This document shows, one piece after another, positions 55,273-64,000 of a stretch of 64,000 nucleotides of DNA. The number at the start of each line of letters is the position of its first letter. Position 1 is the stretch's first letter. Location: contig CALKXJ010000006.1 of the NCBI GenBank assembly GCA_938003835.1, forward strand, positions 124,001 through 188,000, written 5' to 3'. Origin of the DNA: an uncultured Bryobacteraceae bacterium. Its GTDB lineage: Bacteria > Acidobacteriota > Terriglobia > Bryobacterales > Bryobacteraceae. The notes beneath the pieces were generated by a model. It did no database searches. It was not told the DNA's origin and saw only the letters and a list, made by a program, of their open reading frames with translations. The translations under genes were made by a program, and so were the position numbers.

Positions 55273-57689
55273 TTGGCCTGGTCATCGTCTCGCACAGCGC
55301 GAAGTTGGCCGAAGGAGTCTGCGAGCTGGCCGCCCAGCTCGCCCAGGGAAAGGTGCTGCTCGCTCCGGCCGGCGGCACCGGCGACGCCTCCAACCCCATT
55401 GGCACGAACGCCCTGCTCGTCGTCGATGCGATCGGCTCGCTCGCCGGCGCCGACGCGGTGCTCGTCCTGATGGACTTGGGCAGCGCGCGGCTCTCGGCGG
55501 AGACGGCCCTCGAGTTCCTGTCAGAGGATCAGCGGGCCAGGGTGCGCCTCTGCCCGGGGCCGCTGGTGGAGGGCGCGGTGGCAGCCGCTTCCCTGGCGGC
55601 CGCGGGGGCGCCGGTCGAGGAGATCCTCGCCGAGGTGAGCGGGGCTGCTGCGCGGAAAGCCGTCGCGGAACCGCCCGAGGCGCCCGAGGAGCGTACGGTC
55701 CGCATCAGGAACCCGCTCGGGCTGCACGCGCGGCCGGCGGCGCATCTGGTGCGTGTGGCGAGGGGATCGCCTGCGCGCCTGGCGATCGAGAACCTGACGC
55801 GGAAGACCGGACCGGCCTCCGCCTCGAGCCTGACAGCGCTCCTGGCGCTCGAGGCACGCCAGGGCGACGAGCTCCGTCTGCGGGCGGCCGGCGCCGGGGC
55901 GCGCGCCCTGCTCGAGGAGCTCGCCCGCTGGTTCGATTCAGGGTGCGGAGAGGGGGAGATGCTCGCGCCGCCGAGCCGGGCGCGGCCTCGGCGCGAGGGG
56001 CACATCCAGGGCCTCGCCGCCAGCGAGGGCATCGCCATCGGGCCGCTGGTCCGTCTCGAGACGGCGCCGCCTGCGGAGGTCGAACCAACCGCCGCCGATC
56101 CCGGTGAGGAGCTCCGGCGTCTGGAGCGTGCGCTCGAAGAGGCGCGTGATCAGACGAGGCGGCTTTTCGAATGGGCGCGCATCGAGGCCGGGGAGGATAT
56201 GGCCGGGATCTTCGAGGCTCAGGCGGTTTTCCTCGAGGATCCCGCGCTGCTCGAGGAGGCTTCGCGGCTGATCGAGGTGGAACGCCTTGCGGCGGAAGCG
56301 GCCTGGGAGCGGGCCTGGCGCGGAGCTTCACTCCGCCTGGAGGCGGTTGCTGACGAGTATTTGCGTGCCCGCGCGCAGGACGTCGCCGACGCGGGCCGGC
56401 GCGTGCTGGCCGGACTCAAAGGCGCGACCCGGCTTCCGGCGCCCGAGCGGCCTTCGATCCTCGTGGCGGCGGAGCTGCTGCCCTCCCAGGTGAGCGAACT
56501 CGACCGCGACCGGGTGCTCGGCGTGTGTCTGGAGAGCGGCAGCCCGAGCGCGCACAGCGTCATCCTGGCGCGCGCGCTGGGAATTCCGGTCGTGGCGGGC
56601 CTCGGTCCGGGGCTGGCCGGAGTCGGGGAGGGCACGCTCGTGGCAATCGACGGCGCCTCCGGCGCCGTGTGGATTGCTCCCGATGAAGAGACTCTGCGGG
56701 AGCTCGAGGGCCGCCGCAAGTGGTGGCTGGCACGGCGCGAAACGGCCCAGGCGAGCCGCCTCGAGCCGGCGCGCACTCGTGACGGCAGGCGTCTCCGTGT
56801 CGCCGCCAACGTCAACTCGGTGGAAGGGGCGGCTGAGGCGGTGGCCTGCGGGGCCGAGGGCGTCGGCGTCTTGCGCACCGAGTTTCTGTTTCTCGACCGC
56901 AACCGTGCGCCCGATGAAGACGAGCAGGCCGCGGCTTATCAGGCGATTGCCGAGGCGCTCGAAGGCCGCCCGCTGGTGATCCGCACGCTCGATGTGGGGG
57001 CCGACAAGCCCCTCCCCTACGTTGAAACAGGCTCGGAGGCGAACCCGTTCCTCGGCCGGCGCGGCATCCGCTTCAGCCTGGCCGAGCGCTCCTTGTTCCG
57101 AACGCAACTTCGCGCCATTGCTCGCGTGGCGACGCGGTATCCGGTCGAGGTGCTGCTGCCGATGGTGAGCTGTCTCGAAGAGCTGCGAGAGGCGAAGGCC
57201 GAAATCGCGGGCATCGAACGGCAGGCCGGCGTCCGGCTCAAGGTCGGCGTGATGATCGAAGTGCCCTCGGCGGTGGCGCTCGCGCCGGAGCTCGCGCGCG
57301 AGGCGGATTTCTTCAGTATCGGAACCAATGATCTGGTGCAGTACGTCATGGCGGCCGACCGGACCAACCCCCGGGTGGCCGCCCTCGCCGACGCGTTTCA
57401 TCCGGCCGTGCTCCGTCTGGTGCGCGAGGCAGTGCGCGCGGCGCACGAGGCACGCCTCCCGGCCACGCTTTGCGGGGAACTGGCTGCCGAGCCGCTGGCC
57501 GCCCCGCTGCTGGTGGGGCTGGGGATCGACGAGTTCAGCGTAAGCGCGCCGCTGGTTCCGCGGATCAAGGAGGCCATCCGCGCCGTCGACGCCGCTGAAG
57601 CCGAGAAGCTCGCCGGCCGGGCGCTCGAACTCGACTCGGCCGCCGCGGTGCGCCGCCTGCTCGCCGCCTCTACTTCCACAGCCGGTTGA
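55269..57689 (+). CDS. dhaM: DhaM fused to HPr and full-length PTS Enzyme I
   Basis: This 806-residue multi-domain protein runs from an EIIA-mannose-like DhaM domain (1-125, phospho-His H9), to an HPr domain (about 142-225, H153 in LGLHARPA), to a complete Enzyme I. The EI N-terminal His domain has H429 in SPSAHSVILAR, and the PEP-binding barrel includes R536 (LRTEF) and the catalytic C735 (CGELA). E. coli DhaM has only a truncated EI and relies on separate general EI, so this protein could carry phosphate from PEP to DhaL by itself. Its 3' end overlaps the convergent symporter gene by 20 nt. Confidence 0.9.
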   Translation: MIGLVIVSHSAKLAEGVCELAAQLAQGKVLLAPAGGTGDASNPIGTNALLVVDAIGSLAGADAVLVLMDLGSARLSAETALEFLSEDQRARVRLCPGPLVEGAVAAASLAAAGAPVEEILAEVSGAAARKAVAEPPEAPEERTVRIRNPLGLHARPAAHLVRVARGSPARLAIENLTRKTGPASASSLTALLALEARQGDELRLRAAGAGARALLEELARWFDSGCGEGEMLAPPSRARPRREGHIQGLAASEGIAIGPLVRLETAPPAEVEPTAADPGEELRRLERALEEARDQTRRLFEWARIEAGEDMAGIFEAQAVFLEDPALLEEASRLIEVERLAAEAAWERAWRGASLRLEAVADEYLRARAQDVADAGRRVLAGLKGATRLPAPERPSILVAAELLPSQVSELDRDRVLGVCLESGSPSAHSVILARALGIPVVAGLGPGLAGVGEGTLVAIDGASGAVWIAPDEETLRELEGRRKWWLARRETAQASRLEPARTRDGRRLRVAANVNSVEGAAEAVACGAEGVGVLRTEFLFLDRNRAPDEDEQAAAYQAIAEALEGRPLVIRTLDVGADKPLPYVETGSEANPFLGRRGIRFSLAERSLFRTQLRAIARVATRYPVEVLLPMVSCLEELREAKAEIAGIERQAGVRLKVGVMIEVPSAVALAPELAREADFFSIGTNDLVQYVMAADRTNPRVAALADAFHPAVLRLVREAVRAAHEARLPATLCGELAAEPLAAPLLVGLGIDEFSVSAPLVPRIKEAIRAVDAAEAEKLAGRALELDSAAAVRRLLAASTSTAG

Positions 57690-59472
57690 TCACCCGGATG
57701 AGCACCGTGCCGCTCACCAGAAAAGTCGCCAGCAGCGCCAGCGCGTATCCGGTGCGGCCGTAGAGGAAATTCCCCACGGTGAACAGCGACGTCCAGATGG
57801 CCACGCAGCCTGCCACCCAGCCAAGAAGCGCGAGGGGGATGTTTTCGCTCCGCGCCGCCCGAGCTGCTTCTTCCGCCGAGATGCCTGCCTCGACGCGGAT
57901 GCGCTCCCAGCCGGGCCCGAAGGGGCGCACCTTGCGGTAGAACTCGATCAGCGTGCGGCGGTCGGTCTGCGGTCCCCAATAGGTGACAAGCAACCAGCAC
58001 ACGGTGGTGCCGATGACGGTCATGAGCAGCTCGCGATGCGTGCCGAAGGAGAAGCCGTGGCGGTGGGCGATGGCGAAGGCGACCGAGATGAGGAAGGAGC
58101 TGACCATGGCCGCGACCTCGCTCCAGGCCGTGATGCGCCACCAGAACCACCGCATCAGATACAGCAGGCCCGTGCCGGCGCCCACCTGGAGGATCAGGTT
58201 AAAGCTGTCCTGCGCCGTCTCGAGCACGAAGACCAGCGACGAGGAGACGACGAACAGCCCGATGGTGGCCAGCCGGCCGGCGAGCACGTAGTGCTTCTCG
58301 GGGGCGTCGCGCCGGATGAAGCGCCGGTAGAAGTCGTGGACGATATAGGAAGCGCCCCAGTTCAGGTGCGTCAGCACGGTGGAGGAATTGGCGGCCACCA
58401 GTCCGGCCACCATCAGACCCACCCAGCCCGCCGGCAGAAACTTGAGCATCGCCGGGTAGGCGATGTCGTGCCCGATGAGGGAGGGGTCGAGGTTCGGGAA
58501 CGCCTTGCCGATGTCGCTCAACTCCGGATATACGATCAACGACGCCAAGCCCACCAGAATCCAGGGCCAAGGCCGAAGGACGTAATGGGCGATGTTGAAA
58601 AACAGCGTTCCGGCCACCGCGTCCCGTTCCGAGCGCGAGGCGAGCATGCGCTGCGCGATGTAGCTGCCTCCGCCCGGCTCGGCGCCGGGGTACCAAACAG
58701 CCCACCACTGCACGGCGAGCGGCATGATGAAGACCGCCGTGGCCAGCTCCCAGTTGCTCGAGAAGTCCGGCAGCAGGTGCAGGTAGTTGAGGCCCCCTGG
58801 CCCTTCGATCCGGGAGACCTTTTCGACGAGCCCGGCAAGACCGCCGACTTCGGGCAGCTTGACGGCAAACCAGGCCGCTGCGATCACCGCCGACATTTTG
58901 ATGAAGAACTGAATCATGTCGATCACCAGCACGCCCCAGAGGCCCGAATGAGCGGCGAAGACCACGTTGAGGATGCCGACGGCGATGAGCGTCTCCCAGC
59001 GGCTGAAGCCGAACAGGATGCCGGCAATCTTGCAGGCGGCGAGGTTCACCGTGGCGATGATGATCGAGTTGAAGAACAGGCCGAGATAGAGCGCCCGAAA
59101 GCCCCTCACCACGCTCGCGGCGCGCCCGGAGTAGCGAAGCTCATAGAACTCTAGATCCGTCATCACGCCCGAGCGGCGCCACAGGCGCGCATAGAAAAAC
59201 ACCGTGGCCACGCCCGTCAGCGTGAAGGCCCACCACTGCCAGTTGCCCGCCACCCCCTGCGTGCGGACGAAATTGGTGACCAGGTTGGGCGTGTCGCTGG
59301 CGAAGGTGGTGGCTACCATCGATAGCCCGGCCAGCCACCACGGCACGGCGCGCCCGGAGGCGAAATACTCCGAGGTGTTCCTGCCCGAGCGCTTGGCGAA
59401 AAACAGCGCGGGCACGAAACAGACGGCCAGCGCGGCCGCCAGGATGATCCAGTCCAGCAGGGTCAGCGTCAT
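57670..59472 (-). CDS. Sodium:solute symporter
   Basis: This 600-residue integral membrane protein belongs to the SSS family. It starts LDWIILAAALAVCFVPALF, and the conserved region FASGRAVPWWLAGLSMVATTFASDTP corresponds to the first Na+-binding helix pair. Many further helices follow. The substrate is unknown; sugars are likely because the neighbouring genes are of carbohydrate type. I chose the ATG at 59472 because an upstream extension to 59547 would overlap the neighbouring gene; a strong ribosome site is not visible. Confidence 0.86.
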   Translation of the reverse strand: MTLTLLDWIILAAALAVCFVPALFFAKRSGRNTSEYFASGRAVPWWLAGLSMVATTFASDTPNLVTNFVRTQGVAGNWQWWAFTLTGVATVFFYARLWRRSGVMTDLEFYELRYSGRAASVVRGFRALYLGLFFNSIIIATVNLAACKIAGILFGFSRWETLIAVGILNVVFAAHSGLWGVLVIDMIQFFIKMSAVIAAAWFAVKLPEVGGLAGLVEKVSRIEGPGGLNYLHLLPDFSSNWELATAVFIMPLAVQWWAVWYPGAEPGGGSYIAQRMLASRSERDAVAGTLFFNIAHYVLRPWPWILVGLASLIVYPELSDIGKAFPNLDPSLIGHDIAYPAMLKFLPAGWVGLMVAGLVAANSSTVLTHLNWGASYIVHDFYRRFIRRDAPEKHYVLAGRLATIGLFVVSSSLVFVLETAQDSFNLILQVGAGTGLLYLMRWFWWRITAWSEVAAMVSSFLISVAFAIAHRHGFSFGTHRELLMTVIGTTVCWLLVTYWGPQTDRRTLIEFYRKVRPFGPGWERIRVEAGISAEEAARAARSENIPLALLGWVAGCVAIWTSLFTVGNFLYGRTGYALALLATFLVSGTVLIRVINRLWK

Positions 59473-59495
59473 GGCGTGCGCAGCCGGGAACCTTC

Positions 59496-60281
59496 TCAGC
59501 CGCCCAGCAGCCAGGCGACGGCGTTCTGCCAGAAGCGCGGGTAGCACTCCCAGTAGACAAAGTTGCAGCCCCAGTGCGGTGCAGGATCTGAGGTATAGGC
59601 GAGCACGCGGCCCTCGCCGAACCGGCCCGCGGCGAGCATCGGGTCGGTGGTGCCCTCCCAGACGGCGATCACCTCGCAGCCGGCGCGAGGCCGCACGATG
59701 TTGTAGCCCAGGATCGGGGGCATCGAGGCGAGGTCGACCCCGCGGAGAATGGGATGATCGGCTTGGACCGCCACCGCGCGCCAGCCCTCAGTGCTTTCGC
59801 GAAGATCCTCGTAGTCGAGGCATTCCACCGGAAGGATCTCCCGCAGCCCGGTGCGGCCCCAGCCGCCCTTGCCCAGCTCGCCGTTGAAGCTCAGCCAGCC
59901 CCCCAGAAACATCATGTGCTTGCCCGCGCGGAGCGCCTCCACGGTGAGCCGCACCCGGTCCGGGAAGGTGAGGGGCTTGGGGCCGAACTTGCTCCGATCG
60001 AAGAAGTGCGGGTCGAGCTGGAAGAGCTTGGCCTCGACGTCGGAAAAGATCACTGCGTCGTAGCTGGCCAGGACTTCTTCATAGCCCCCGGGTGGCAAGC
60101 GGTAGAACTCCCACGCCGGTACGCTGGTCACCTGGTGCTCGCCGCCGGCCTCGATGGCCTCCTTGAGCCAGTGCCCGTAGTTATAGAGATCGGTGCCCTT
60201 CCAGGCGTAATTGAACGGGGTCTCGGCGAAGACCGGACCGAGCATGACCGCCCAGTCGCCGACGTAATAGATCTTGGCCAT
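59496..60281 (-). CDS. Glutamine-amidotransferase-like protein
   Basis: This 261-residue protein begins MAKIYYVGDWAVM. A Rossmann-like region (EEVLASYDAVIFSDVEAK), AGKHMMFLGGWLSF and late GRVLAYTSDPAPHWG resemble the GATase1-like/ThuA family. No clear Cys nucleophile is present in the motif MMFLGGWLSF, so amidotransferase activity is doubtful and a sugar-binding or structural role is possible. A longer in-frame start at 60506 is unsupported. TATTCT (60299-60304, minus strand) lies 17 nt upstream. Confidence 0.72.
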   Translation of the reverse strand: MAKIYYVGDWAVMLGPVFAETPFNYAWKGTDLYNYGHWLKEAIEAGGEHQVTSVPAWEFYRLPPGGYEEVLASYDAVIFSDVEAKLFQLDPHFFDRSKFGPKPLTFPDRVRLTVEALRAGKHMMFLGGWLSFNGELGKGGWGRTGLREILPVECLDYEDLRESTEGWRAVAVQADHPILRGVDLASMPPILGYNIVRPRAGCEVIAVWEGTTDPMLAAGRFGEGRVLAYTSDPAPHWGCNFVYWECYPRFWQNAVAWLLGG

Positions 60282-60379
60282 GGATTTCCAAATTGACAAG
60301 AATACCTTAGCGCGAAAGCACAAGAGCGGCTTGAAAACCATCGATCGGACTCCCGGCTTTTCGCGGCGCGCCTGACGGA

Positions 60380-60702
60380 GCGTTCTGCTGTGGAGAATTG
60401 CCTGGGTTCCACCGGGGCCTGGCTTTGGACCTGGCGCGAGCTTGCCGAAGTCGATGTGGCGGGCCTCTCCTACGGCGGCGCCCCCGATTGCCTGCGCGGC
60501 ATTCAACGAGTCGGATTCGCACGATCTTTGCGAGCGGCCCGTTCGGCTCGTACGCGCTCAGGCTCCGCCGCTGTTACAACGCGGCGGCCCCGGCGATCGC
60601 CGGCTTGCTCCACTGGGTGGACCGCAGCGATATCGTCGTCTCACCCCGCCTCGGTCACGAAGTCGATGTCAGCCTCCCGCGCTCGTTCCTGGGCGGCTGA
60701 AT
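60380..60702 (+). pseudogene. Possible decayed coding remnant in a 447-nt gene-free stretch
   Basis: The 60282-60728 region has no confident gene. Two overlapping plus-strand frames look protein-like in succession: one with AWLWTWRELAEVDVAGLSY early, the other with RTIFASGPFGSYALRLRR and DIVVSPRLGHEVDVSLP later, ending in a stop at about 60700. This would fit a single gene broken by a frameshift near 60500-60520, but the composition is also compatible with chance in GC-rich DNA. Confidence 0.25.
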
Positions 60703-60704
60703 GA

Positions 60705-60710
60705 TACAAT
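60705..60710 (+). promoter_or_regulatory. Candidate -10 box (TACAAT) for the Gfo/Idh/MocA gene
   Basis: TACAAT lies 18 nt before the ATG at 60729. No -35 match at usual spacing. Confidence 0.3.
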
Positions 60711-60728
60711 CAGCGGCCGGGACCGAAT

Positions 60729-62141
60729 ATGCAAATCAGCAAGGACGATCAACCTCCGGCTTCGCCGAGCCGGAGGGATTTCGTGCAAAAGGCGATGGCG
60801 GCGGGGCTGGTCGCGGCGCCGGCGGTGCGTCCCGCCTGGGGTCGCCAGAGCCCGAACGATACGGTGCGCCTGGCCGTGGTGGGCTTCCGCGGGCGAGGCC
60901 GGGACCATTACCAGATCTTCGCCAAGATGCCCGGCGTGCGCGTAGCCTATCTGTGCGATGTCGACGAGCGCCTGTTCGCCCCGGCCGTCGCCGAAGTCGA
61001 GCAGCTTGCCGGTTACCGGCCCGAGACGGTGGTGGACTTTCGAAAGCTGATCGAGCGCAAGGACCTCGACGCCGTCTCGATCGCCACGCCCGACCACTGG
61101 CACGCCCTGCAAACCGTCTGGGCCTGCCAGGCGGGCAAGGACGTCTACGTGGAAAAACCGGTGTCGTACGTCCTGCGCGAGGGACGCAAAATGGTCGAGG
61201 CGGCGCGCAAGTACAATCGCATCGTCCAGGCGGGCCTGAATCGGCGAAGCGAGCCGCGCGTGCGCTCGGCGATGCGCTTTGTGCAGGAGGAGCGCTTCGG
61301 CCCGGCCTACCGGGCCAAGGCCGTCGTCTATCGCGGGCGCACCAGCATCGGCCGGGCGCAGGAGAGCTCGATTCCCGAAGGCGTCCACTGGGACCTGTAC
61401 CTGGGTCCGGCGCCCTACCGCGCCTTCACGCCCAACCGGTTCCACTACGGCTGGCACTTCTTCTGGGACACCTCGACCACCGAGGTGGGTAACAACGGCG
61501 TGCACATGATCGACCTGGTGCGCTGGGGCCTGAAGAAGCAGGCGCACCCGGTCAAGATTCACTGCGCCGGCGGGCGCTTCGCGGACGATTCGGATCAGGA
61601 GACGCCCAACGTGCAGAACGCCAGCTTCGAGTACGCAGACGGCACCCTGGTCGAGCTCGAGGTGACCACGCTGCCCAGCCCGCCCTTCGGGGGCATGCAC
61701 CTGGGCCTGGTCTTCTACACGCCGCAGGGCTACATCAGCTCAGCCAACAACTGGTCGACGACAGCCGGCCGGTTCGAGGTCAACCCGGAGCGAAACCCGC
61801 TCGGCGGCCTGAGCCTGGAGGTAGTGGCGCGGAGCTTCCCGAAGATCTCCTACGAGCCGGGCCCGGCGATTCCGGATTTGGAGTCGGGCGCCGATCCGGA
61901 AAGCAACCACTTCGCCAACTTCATCGCTTGCGTCCGCTCCCGGCGCCGCGAGGATCTTCACTGCGAGATCCTCGAAGGGCACCTGTCGACCGCCCTGTGC
62001 CATCTGGCCAACATCGCCTACCGGACAGGGCGCAAGCTGGTGTTCGATCCGGAGACGGAGACGTTCCCGGGCGACGAGGAAGCCAACCGCTTGTTGACGC
62101 GAACGTACCGCGAGCCTTACGTGATGCCCGAGGAAGTTTAA
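60729..62141 (+). CDS. Tat-exported Gfo/Idh/MocA family oxidoreductase
   Basis: This 470-residue protein has a twin-arginine signal (SPSRRDFVQKAMAAGLVAAP), an NAD(P)-binding Rossmann motif VVGFRGRGRDHY and the conserved YVEKPVSY (in place of the usual EKP). It is expected to oxidise a sugar or inositol-like substrate, and the exported form is typical of Bryobacterales and Planctomycetes. Its stop overlaps, in opposite orientation, the end of the YdcF-type gene by 4 nt. Confidence 0.87.
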   Translation: MQISKDDQPPASPSRRDFVQKAMAAGLVAAPAVRPAWGRQSPNDTVRLAVVGFRGRGRDHYQIFAKMPGVRVAYLCDVDERLFAPAVAEVEQLAGYRPETVVDFRKLIERKDLDAVSIATPDHWHALQTVWACQAGKDVYVEKPVSYVLREGRKMVEAARKYNRIVQAGLNRRSEPRVRSAMRFVQEERFGPAYRAKAVVYRGRTSIGRAQESSIPEGVHWDLYLGPAPYRAFTPNRFHYGWHFFWDTSTTEVGNNGVHMIDLVRWGLKKQAHPVKIHCAGGRFADDSDQETPNVQNASFEYADGTLVELEVTTLPSPPFGGMHLGLVFYTPQGYISSANNWSTTAGRFEVNPERNPLGGLSLEVVARSFPKISYEPGPAIPDLESGADPESNHFANFIACVRSRRREDLHCEILEGHLSTALCHLANIAYRTGRKLVFDPETETFPGDEEANRLLTRTYREPYVMPEEV

Positions 62142-62896
62142 TCGAGGAGCGCCCGCAGGCGGTACCAGGCAAGCCCGTAGAGCTCCTTAAGCGCGGTCTC
62201 CGCGTTCAGCAACGACGCCGCCTGCGGCAGGAACGCCAGCACGGTGAGCGGCTGGCCGCGCACCACCCGGTAGTCGACCGGGAAGGGAACGACCTCGAAG
62301 CCCTGGCGGCGGAACAGAAGCGCGGCGCGCGGCAGGTGATGGGCCGAGCTGACCAGGATAATGCGCCGGAGGGGCTCCCGGGCCGCCAGCTCGGCCAGAC
62401 GGGCAGCCTCCTGCGCCGTGGTGCGGGAGCCCGCGAGCACGCGGCTCGCCTCCGCCGGAACGCCCCGCCGCAGCGCCGCCTCGCGCATCAGTTCGCCTTC
62501 GGTGGGTTTGCCTTCGAGCCACTCGAAGATCCCTCCGGCGAACACGAGGCGCGGCGCCTTTCCGGCCTGATAGAGCGCGATGGCCTGTTCGAGCCGATCG
62601 ACCGCGTCGGTCCATTCGGCCAGGCCGGGTGCAAAGAAGGCGGCCAGGCCGCCGAGAACGACTATGGCCTCCGCCTCTGGGCAGGCTTCGACGGAAAGCC
62701 TGGGCTGCGCCTCTTCCAGGGCGACCAGGAGCCGGTCAGCGGTCCGGGGGATGGAACACAGATAAAGGACGGCGAGGGCGGCGACAATGAAGCTGCGCCG
62801 GCGGGTCACCAGCGCCGCCACGAGCAGCAGCAGGATCCATCCGAGGGGCAGAATGGCCAGGGTGGCCGCTTTGCGAAGAATGTAAGCGAGCGACAC
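62138..62896 (-). CDS. YdcF/ElyC-type (DUF218) membrane protein
   Basis: This 252-residue protein has N-terminal membrane helices (about 12-55) and a DUF218 core with EAIVVLGGLA, PRLVFAGGIFEW and IILVSSAHHLPRA. ElyC/SanA-like proteins of this family act in envelope integrity or undecaprenyl-phosphate handling. The start is GTG at 62896 with GGAAAG upstream. Confidence 0.85.
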   Translation of the reverse strand: MSLAYILRKAATLAILPLGWILLLLVAALVTRRRSFIVAALAVLYLCSIPRTADRLLVALEEAQPRLSVEACPEAEAIVVLGGLAAFFAPGLAEWTDAVDRLEQAIALYQAGKAPRLVFAGGIFEWLEGKPTEGELMREAALRRGVPAEASRVLAGSRTTAQEAARLAELAAREPLRRIILVSSAHHLPRAALLFRRQGFEVVPFPVDYRVVRGQPLTVLAFLPQAASLLNAETALKELYGLAWYRLRALLD

Positions 62897-62993
62897 CGCG
62901 GATCTTTCCGTCGCCAGACAGGACGGTCACGGTCCCGGCCGGCTTCCGCAATGTCTCGATTGTAGCCGGACCTGGCAGGCGGCGCCGACTGGC

Positions 62994-64000
62994 CTACCAC
63001 TCCAGGCGCAGCCCCATGCGGAAACTGCGCTGATACGGCATATCGCCCGTCGAGGCGCCCTGCACGCCGCCGACTCCGGTAATTACCCCGGCTTGCGCGA
63101 CCTGGGAGATGTTGGTTCCCGGGTTGCTATAGTTCGGGTGGTTGAAGGCATTGGTAGCCGTCAGCTCCCAGCGGAACCGCACCTGCTCGGTCAGCGCGAA
63201 GGACTTGAACAGCCCCAGATGCCACACGTTGACCCACGGCCCTTTGATGACGCCCTTGGCGGAATTGCCGAACCGGCCGATGGGCGGGGCGGCGAATGCG
63301 CTCGTGTCGAACCACCGGCTCAGGCTGCGCTGGTCGGCAGGCAAGTTGGCGTTGCGTAGATGATCCGGCCGGATGGTCACCAGAGGCCGCGTGGCGCCGG
63401 CGGTGTAAGCCGTGCCGGTCGGATCCGGACCGGTCCAGAACGGCGTGAGGAACTGCCCCGAGTAGTAGCTGTAGATCCCGCTGATTTGCCAGCCTCCCAC
63501 GAGCAGGTCCAGCGCCCGGCCGGCGTTTGCGAGAAACGGCTTCCCCTTTCCGAAAGGCATTTCGTAGACCCAGTTGGAGGTGAAGCGGTGGGTGGGGATG
63601 TCCGGCCAGACGGCCCGGTCCCGTGCGCGGTCGAAGGGGTTTTCCAGGGTCTCGCCGCGCTCGAGGTCGCCGATGTCGCGGGCCCAGACCCAGGAACTCT
63701 GAAATTGCAGGCCCCGGGCCAGCCGCCGCTCGGCTTCGACGGTCAGGCTGTTGAATTGGTGGCCGGCGCCGTTGGTTAAGTAATTGATCCCCGGATATTG
63801 CGGGAAGGGTCGCGCCTTGTTAATAAAGAGCTGGTCATCGGGCCGCGGTGAGTTGTAATTGTAGGCATAGACGCCCTGGCGCGTGTTGGTCCCGATGTAG
63901 GAGACGCGAAAACCGGTGTTCCACCGCGCGTGCTCGATCGTGAAGCTGTACTGCATGCTGTAGGGAACCGCCAGCCTGGGGTTGATTGCCACCGGAAGTG
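62994..64000 (-). CDS. Oar-like TonB-dependent receptor 3, C-terminal part (cut by window edge)
   Basis: At least 332 residues of the beta-barrel are visible, ending GLRLEW with the aromatic terminus typical of outer-membrane barrels. The reading frame runs off the right edge with no stop, so the N-terminal signal, regulatory domain and plug lie outside. Segments such as YSFTIEHARWNTGFRVSYIGTN and FALTEQVRFRWELTATNAFNHP parallel receptors 1 and 2, so it is a third paralogue. Confidence 0.85.
   Translation of the reverse strand, partial: LPVAINPRLAVPYSMQYSFTIEHARWNTGFRVSYIGTNTRQGVYAYNYNSPRPDDQLFINKARPFPQYPGINYLTNGAGHQFNSLTVEAERRLARGLQFQSSWVWARDIGDLERGETLENPFDRARDRAVWPDIPTHRFTSNWVYEMPFGKGKPFLANAGRALDLLVGGWQISGIYSYYSGQFLTPFWTGPDPTGTAYTAGATRPLVTIRPDHLRNANLPADQRSLSRWFDTSAFAAPPIGRFGNSAKGVIKGPWVNVWHLGLFKSFALTEQVRFRWELTATNAFNHPNYSNPGTNISQVAQAGVITGVGGVQGASTGDMPYQRSFRMGLRLEW

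Noticed and set aside
60293-60298. TTGACA on the plus strand upstream of the remnant
   Set aside because: No -10 lies at 15-19 nt, so it is likely chance.
60282-60506. Upstream extension of the GATase-like gene to 60506
   Set aside because: The added 75 residues are low-complexity Pro/Gly-rich without domain; the ATG at 60281 begins a family-like MAKIYYVGD start.

Overview
The window is GC-rich bacterial chromosome with tightly packed genes in short same-strand runs, many with 4-nt start/stop overlaps. Gene content points to an Acidobacteriota member of the Bryobacterales/Solibacter type. The main clues are three large Oar-like TonB-dependent receptors with N-terminal carboxypeptidase-regulatory domains (one cut by the right edge), many Tat- or Sec-exported enzymes of carbohydrate type, an NtrY/NtrX pair, and no mobile elements or CRISPR arrays. 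This placement is an inference from gene content, not from a marker gene.

Layout. 0-5 kb: a metal/arsenical-type permease, a lipoprotein, an exported sugar isomerase and an L-lactate permease. 5-9 kb: a minus-strand pilZ-ntrY-ntrX run. 9-19 kb: asparagine synthase, an exported PLP enzyme, a secreted ~32-residue-repeat protein, a GH51-like glycosidase and Oar-like receptor 1. 19-26 kb: an exported beta-propeller-like protein, a glycosyltransferase, an FmdB zinc ribbon, an AAA+ ATPase/VWA pair and uppS-cdsA. 26-32 kb: a GNAT, a TIM-barrel-like protein, an aldose epimerase lipoprotein, msrA, mgtE and a secreted Cys-repeat protein. 32-35 kb: tRNA-Ser(GCU) and the accessory-looking locus, in which a class V aminotransferase, a TIR-domain protein and a single-domain prokaryotic YEATS (pYEATS) protein are spaced 12-15 nt apart. 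35-41 kb: rodZ-like gene, GT2, two methyltransferases, a glutaminyl-cyclase-like M28 enzyme, a class III aminotransferase and a bicupin. 41-54 kb: Oar-like receptor 2, DUF3467, NDH-2, fasciclin, site-2 protease, a Prx-like redox protein, ALDH7 and an S9 peptidase. 54-64 kb: dhaK-dhaL-dhaM, with DhaM fused to HPr and full-length Enzyme I, then a Na+/solute symporter, a GATase-like protein, a Gfo/Idh/MocA oxidoreductase, a YdcF-type protein and the truncated receptor 3.

How the genes work together. Most of the window serves heterotrophic uptake and breakdown: receptors, exported glycosidase and epimerase, symporter, lactate permease and dihydroxyacetone phosphorylation. Envelope synthesis is represented by uppS, cdsA, the rodZ-like gene, glycosyltransferases and methyltransferases. 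The least ordinary element is the TIR + pYEATS pair. The TIR keeps a WxxxE motif, and the pYEATS protein keeps the aromatic positions that form the acyl-lysine pocket of eukaryotic YEATS domains. I read it as a candidate two-gene sensor/effector (conflict) module.

Several genes carry a strong -10 hexamer directly in front of the start codon, in some cases so close that a leaderless transcript is expected. Stretches over 300 bases without a confident gene: only 60282-60728, which may hold a decayed coding remnant.
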